In this document: positions 5,205 to 7,708 of the stretch, piece after piece
Layout of the letters: each line of letters starts with the position of its first letter
How positions within the stretch are numbered: the first letter of the stretch is position 1
Assembly: GCA_016928935.1 (NCBI GenBank)
Contig: JAFGJU010000010.1
Span: 1 to 7,708 of the forward strand
DNA length: 7,708 nucleotides
Direction of reading: 5' to 3'
Origin: Candidatus Eiseniibacteriota bacterium
GTDB lineage: Bacteria > Eisenbacteria > RBG-16-71-46 > JAFGJU01
The notes under the pieces: model-generated
Seen by the model: only the letters and a program-made list of their open reading frames with translations
Databases searched by the model: none
Told to the model about the DNA's origin: nothing
Made by a program: the position numbers and the translations under genes

Positions 5205-7121
5205 ATGCCGACACTCAGATCCGCTGCTGACCTCGAGAAATTAAGGAAGGACATACTGGCCAAGAGGGACCCGAACAGGCCCTGCGTGACAATCTGCTCC
5301 GGCACCGGGTGTCACGCGTACGGATGCGACAAGGTGTCCGACGCGTTCGAGAAGGAGATCCAGAAACAGGGGCTCAAGGACAAGGTCGACATCCGGAGGA
5401 CGGGCTGCCACGGGTTCTGCGAACGCGGCACGCTTGTGGTCATCTTCCCCCAGGAGACCTGCTACCTGAAGGTGAAGCCGGAGGACGTGCCGGAGATCGT
5501 CTCTAAGACACTGATGGAGGGAAAGGTTGTCGAGCGGCTGCTGTACACAGACGCCGACGGCAGGAAGATCGTGCACGAAGGGGACATTCCCTTCTACAAG
5601 CATCAGAGCCGCATTGTGTTCGGCAACAACCGGCTCATTGACCCCAAGCGGATTGAGGACTACATAGCCCTCGGCGGCTACAGCGCGGCCGCGAAGACAC
5701 TGCTCAAGATGAAGCCGGAGCAGGTGCTGGCTGAGGTCAAGAAGGCCAACCTGCGGGGCAGGGGTGGAGGTGGGTTCCCGGCCGGACGCAAATGGGAGGC
5801 CACTCGGAACGCGCCCGGTAGCCCGAAGTACGTGGTCGTCAACGCGGACGAGGGCGACCCCGGCGCCTACATGGACAGAAGCCTGCTCGAGGGCAATCCG
5901 CACAGCGTGCTCGAGGGCCTGCTCATCGGCGCGTACGCCATCGGGTCGCACGAGGGATACGTGTACGTTCGGCAGGAGTATCCTCTGGCGGTCGAGAATC
6001 TCTCGATAGCGTTGGAGCAGGCCAGGGCGCTCGGGCTCCTGGGAAAGGACATTCTTGGGTCGGGGTTCGATTTCGACGTCAAGGTGCACAGGGGTGCCGG
6101 CGCGTTCGTCTCGGGTGAGGAGACCGCCCTCTTGACCGCGCTCGAAGGCAGGGTCGGCGAGTCCCGTCCCAAGTACGTATTCCCGGCGGTGCGGGGGCTG
6201 TGGGGAAAGCCCACCAACATAAACAACGTCGAGACCTGGGCGACCGTGCCGCTGATAATCAACAGGGGCGCCGACTGGTTCACCGGCATAGGCACTGCCG
6301 GCAGCAAGGGCACAAAGATATTCTCGCTGGTGGGCAAAGTAAACAACACGGGCCTCGTCGAGGTCCCGATGGGAATGAAGCTGAGGCAGGTCGTCTTCGA
6401 CGTGGGAGGGGGCATACCGAAGGGAAAGCGGTTCAAGGCGGTCCAGACCGGGGGTCCCTCGGGCGGCGTGCTTCCGGAGAGCCTGCTGGACCTGCCGGTC
6501 GACTTCGACGAGCTGACCGGAGTGGGCTCCATGATGGGCTCCGGCGGAATGATCGTGATGGACGAGGACAACTGCATGGTGGACATCGCCCGGTATTTCC
6601 TCAACTTCCTGGCCGGCGAGTCCTGCGGCAAGTGTGTTCCGTGCAGGGAGGGCATCTACCAGATGCTCAAGATCCTGAACCGCATCTGCGACGGAAAGGG
6701 CAGCGAGAGCGACCTCGAGCTCCTGCAGGAGATAGCCGAGGTCGTCAGGGATTCCTCGCTGTGTGCGCTGGGCGGCACGGCGCCCAACCCCGTCCTGAGC
6801 ACTCTCAGGTACTTCCGCGACGAGTACGAGGCCCACATCAAGGAGAAGCGCTGCCCGTCCGGCGTGTGCAAGGCGCTCATTTCCTATTACATCGACCCGG
6901 TCAAGTGCCAGGCGTGCATGATTTGTCTCAAGAACTGTCCGGTGGAGGCGATATCCGGCGGCAAGAACCTGGTGCACGTCATAGACCAGGAGAAGTGCAC
7001 CAAGTGTGGAGGATGTTTGGAGGTCTGTCCGCCCAAGTTCGGGGCCGTGGTGAAGCTGTCCGGCGTGAAGGTGCCGGAGCCGGTTCCGCGCGGAACGGAG
7101 GTCTCCCGGGTCCACGCCTAG
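5205..7121 (+). CDS. nuoF: NuoF/HydB-like NADH-binding FMN and Fe-S subunit
   Basis: Flavoprotein that exchanges electrons between NAD(H), FMN and Fe-S clusters, 638 residues, longer than complex I NuoF because of extensions at both ends. The N-terminal thioredoxin-like [2Fe-2S] domain has C31/C36 (CSGTGC) and C68/C72 (CHGFC). The FMN/NADH core has RGRGGGGFPAG (184-194), NADEGDPGAY (213-222) and the GAFVSGEETALL segment. The N3-type [4Fe-4S] site is C474/C477/C480 with C520. The C-terminal ferredoxin has two clusters: C568/C571/C574/C578 and C598/C601/C604/C608. This architecture matches HydB of Thermotoga-type bifurcating hydrogenase and HndC-like subunits. All expected ligands are present. 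The start at 5205 follows a modest AGGAAGG site (5190-5196). It is co-directional with the NuoE-like gene, and the two probably form one complex. Whether its partner is a hydrogenase or another dehydrogenase depends on genes beyond the window. Confidence 0.96.
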   Translation: MPTLRSAADLEKLRKDILAKRDPNRPCVTICSGTGCHAYGCDKVSDAFEKEIQKQGLKDKVDIRRTGCHGFCERGTLVVIFPQETCYLKVKPEDVPEIVSKTLMEGKVVERLLYTDADGRKIVHEGDIPFYKHQSRIVFGNNRLIDPKRIEDYIALGGYSAAAKTLLKMKPEQVLAEVKKANLRGRGGGGFPAGRKWEATRNAPGSPKYVVVNADEGDPGAYMDRSLLEGNPHSVLEGLLIGAYAIGSHEGYVYVRQEYPLAVENLSIALEQARALGLLGKDILGSGFDFDVKVHRGAGAFVSGEETALLTALEGRVGESRPKYVFPAVRGLWGKPTNINNVETWATVPLIINRGADWFTGIGTAGSKGTKIFSLVGKVNNTGLVEVPMGMKLRQVVFDVGGGIPKGKRFKAVQTGGPSGGVLPESLLDLPVDFDELTGVGSMMGSGGMIVMDEDNCMVDIARYFLNFLAGESCGKCVPCREGIYQMLKILNRICDGKGSESDLELLQEIAEVVRDSSLCALGGTAPNPVLSTLRYFRDEYEAHIKEKRCPSGVCKALISYYIDPVKCQACMICLKNCPVEAISGGKNLVHVIDQEKCTKCGGCLEVCPPKFGAVVKLSGVKVPEPVPRGTEVSRVHA

Positions 7122-7122
7122 A

Positions 7123-7165
7123 GTCGCGGCCGGCGTCCGGAGACGCGGCCCGACGGCCGCGCGAC
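7123..7165 (+). repeat. GC-rich intergenic hairpin between nuoF-like and next gene
   Basis: CGCGGCCG (7125-7132) is perfectly complementary to CGGCCGCG (7154-7161). Inside it GCGTC (7133-7137) pairs with GACGC (7142-7146) around a CGGA loop. An outer GT/AC pair closes across a two-base bulge. An alternative fold pairs GGCC at 7128-7131 with 7147-7150. No U-run follows, so this is not a typical terminator. It may be a processing or stability element that separates translation of the two cistrons. Confidence 0.55.
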
Positions 7166-7190
7166 GGGCGCCAGAAACCAGGAGTTACAC

Positions 7191-7708
7191 ATGCGTGAGG
7201 TCACAATCTGGATAAACGATGAAGAGGTCAAGGCCAAGGAGGGCATGACCATTCTGGAGGCCGCCCAGAAGGCCGGAATAGAGATTCCCACGCTCTGCCA
7301 TCACGAGAAGCTCGCGCCTTACGGCGCCTGCCGGCTCTGCGTCGTGGAGCTCGTCGCAAACGGCAAGTCAAGGCTTGTCGCCTCGTGCGCATACCCGGTC
7401 CAAGAGGGGCTCGTGGTGCTGACCGAGTCCGAGCAGGTGGTCAAGAACCGGAAGATGATCCTGGAGTTCATGTGGGCCCGGTCACCGGGCGTGGAGCCTC
7501 TGAGGAAGTACGGCATGAAGTACGGAATCACGGGCGTGCAGGCCATACGGGAGTACGGCGTGGCTCCGGCCGGCCCAAAGTTCGACGTGGAGCCGTCGTT
7601 CTGCATACTGTGCGGGCTCTGCGTCCGCTACTGCGCTGAAGTGAAGAAGAAACACGCCATAGGCTTCATAGGAAGGGGCACGGAAAGGGAAGTTGTGTTC
7701 TTTCCCGA
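7191..7708 (+). CDS. HydA/HoxU/NuoG-like Fe-S subunit, N-terminus (cut by window end)
   Basis: Partial gene, 172 complete codons, running off the right edge with no stop. The ATG at 7191 has AGGAG at 7180-7184, six bases upstream. The N-terminal plant-type [2Fe-2S] ferredoxin domain has ligands C36, C47, C50 and C66 (C-x10-C-x2-C-x15-C). A linker with no cysteines follows, then a [4Fe-4S] motif C138/C141/C144/C148 (CILCGLCVRYC) that looks like the first half of a two-cluster ferredoxin. Typical HydA, NuoG and HoxU proteins have a His/Cys-liganded [4Fe-4S] segment between these domains. No such HxxxCxxC motif is seen here, and the spacing is shorter. The gene order E-F-this is that of HydCBA and HoxEFU. 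It could be a short HoxU-like electron-transfer subunit or the start of a larger catalytic protein; the visible part cannot decide. Confidence 0.88.
   Translation, partial: MREVTIWINDEEVKAKEGMTILEAAQKAGIEIPTLCHHEKLAPYGACRLCVVELVANGKSRLVASCAYPVQEGLVVLTESEQVVKNRKMILEFMWARSPGVEPLRKYGMKYGITGVQAIREYGVAPAGPKFDVEPSFCILCGLCVRYCAEVKKKHAIGFIGRGTEREVVFFP

Noticed and set aside
4551..5230. Plus-strand open frame overlapping the end of the Cys-rich gene and the NuoE-like gene in another frame
   Set aside because: Arg/Pro/Gly-rich frame-shifted translation with no motifs; it is covered by two well-supported genes.
5241..7115. A 624-codon open frame on the minus strand opposite the NuoF-like gene
   Set aside because: It mirrors the plus-strand gene in a GC-rich codon-biased region and has no recognisable motifs. 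The plus strand has a full set of cofactor motifs.

Overview
This GC-rich window reads as one continuous plus-strand locus from an anaerobic, hydrogen- or NADH-metabolising bacterium. AGG/AGA arginine codons and ATA isoleucine codons are common for DNA this GC-rich. A complete NtrC-family activator with a GAFTGA motif implies a sigma-54 system. This fits Desulfobacterota, Clostridia-like or uncultivated lineages better than Actinobacteria, but the taxon cannot be fixed from the window.

Layout. (1) 32-2005: a soluble sensor histidine kinase whose input half derives from an [FeFe]-hydrogenase (2x[4Fe-4S] ferredoxin, degenerate H-cluster domain, extra four-Cys Fe-S domain, HisKA + HATPase). (2) 1989-3356: an NtrC-type sigma-54 activator whose start overlaps the kinase end. 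(3) 3357-3579: a regulatory intergenic region with a palindrome, a strong intrinsic terminator and, directly after it, a sequence with exact GG-N10-GC spacing that matches a sigma-54 promoter. (4) 3580-4686: a second receiver-domain protein with no DNA-binding domain, carrying a TPR-like segment and a tandemly repeated four-Cys motif. (5) 4713-5171: a NuoE/HydC-like [2Fe-2S] subunit. (6) 5205-7121: a NuoF/HydB-like NADH/FMN/Fe-S subunit with both N- and C-terminal Fe-S extensions. (7) 7191 to the window edge: the N-terminus of a HydA/HoxU/NuoG-like Fe-S subunit, truncated by the window.

How the parts may work together (inference). The hydrogenase-derived kinase senses H2 or electron-carrier redox state and phosphorylates the NtrC-type regulator. 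The regulator binds upstream of the 3536-3552 promoter and switches on an operon made of the Cys-rich response regulator plus the NADH-linked module of an electron-bifurcating hydrogenase (or a related NAD-dependent oxidoreductase). The two receiver domains are closely similar, so the same kinase may address both a transcriptional and a non-transcriptional output. The catalytic subunit of the enzyme lies outside the window, so whether it is [FeFe], [NiFe] or a formate dehydrogenase is open.

No tRNA, rRNA, CRISPR array, insertion sequence or transposase was seen. There is no stretch over 300 bases without a gene.
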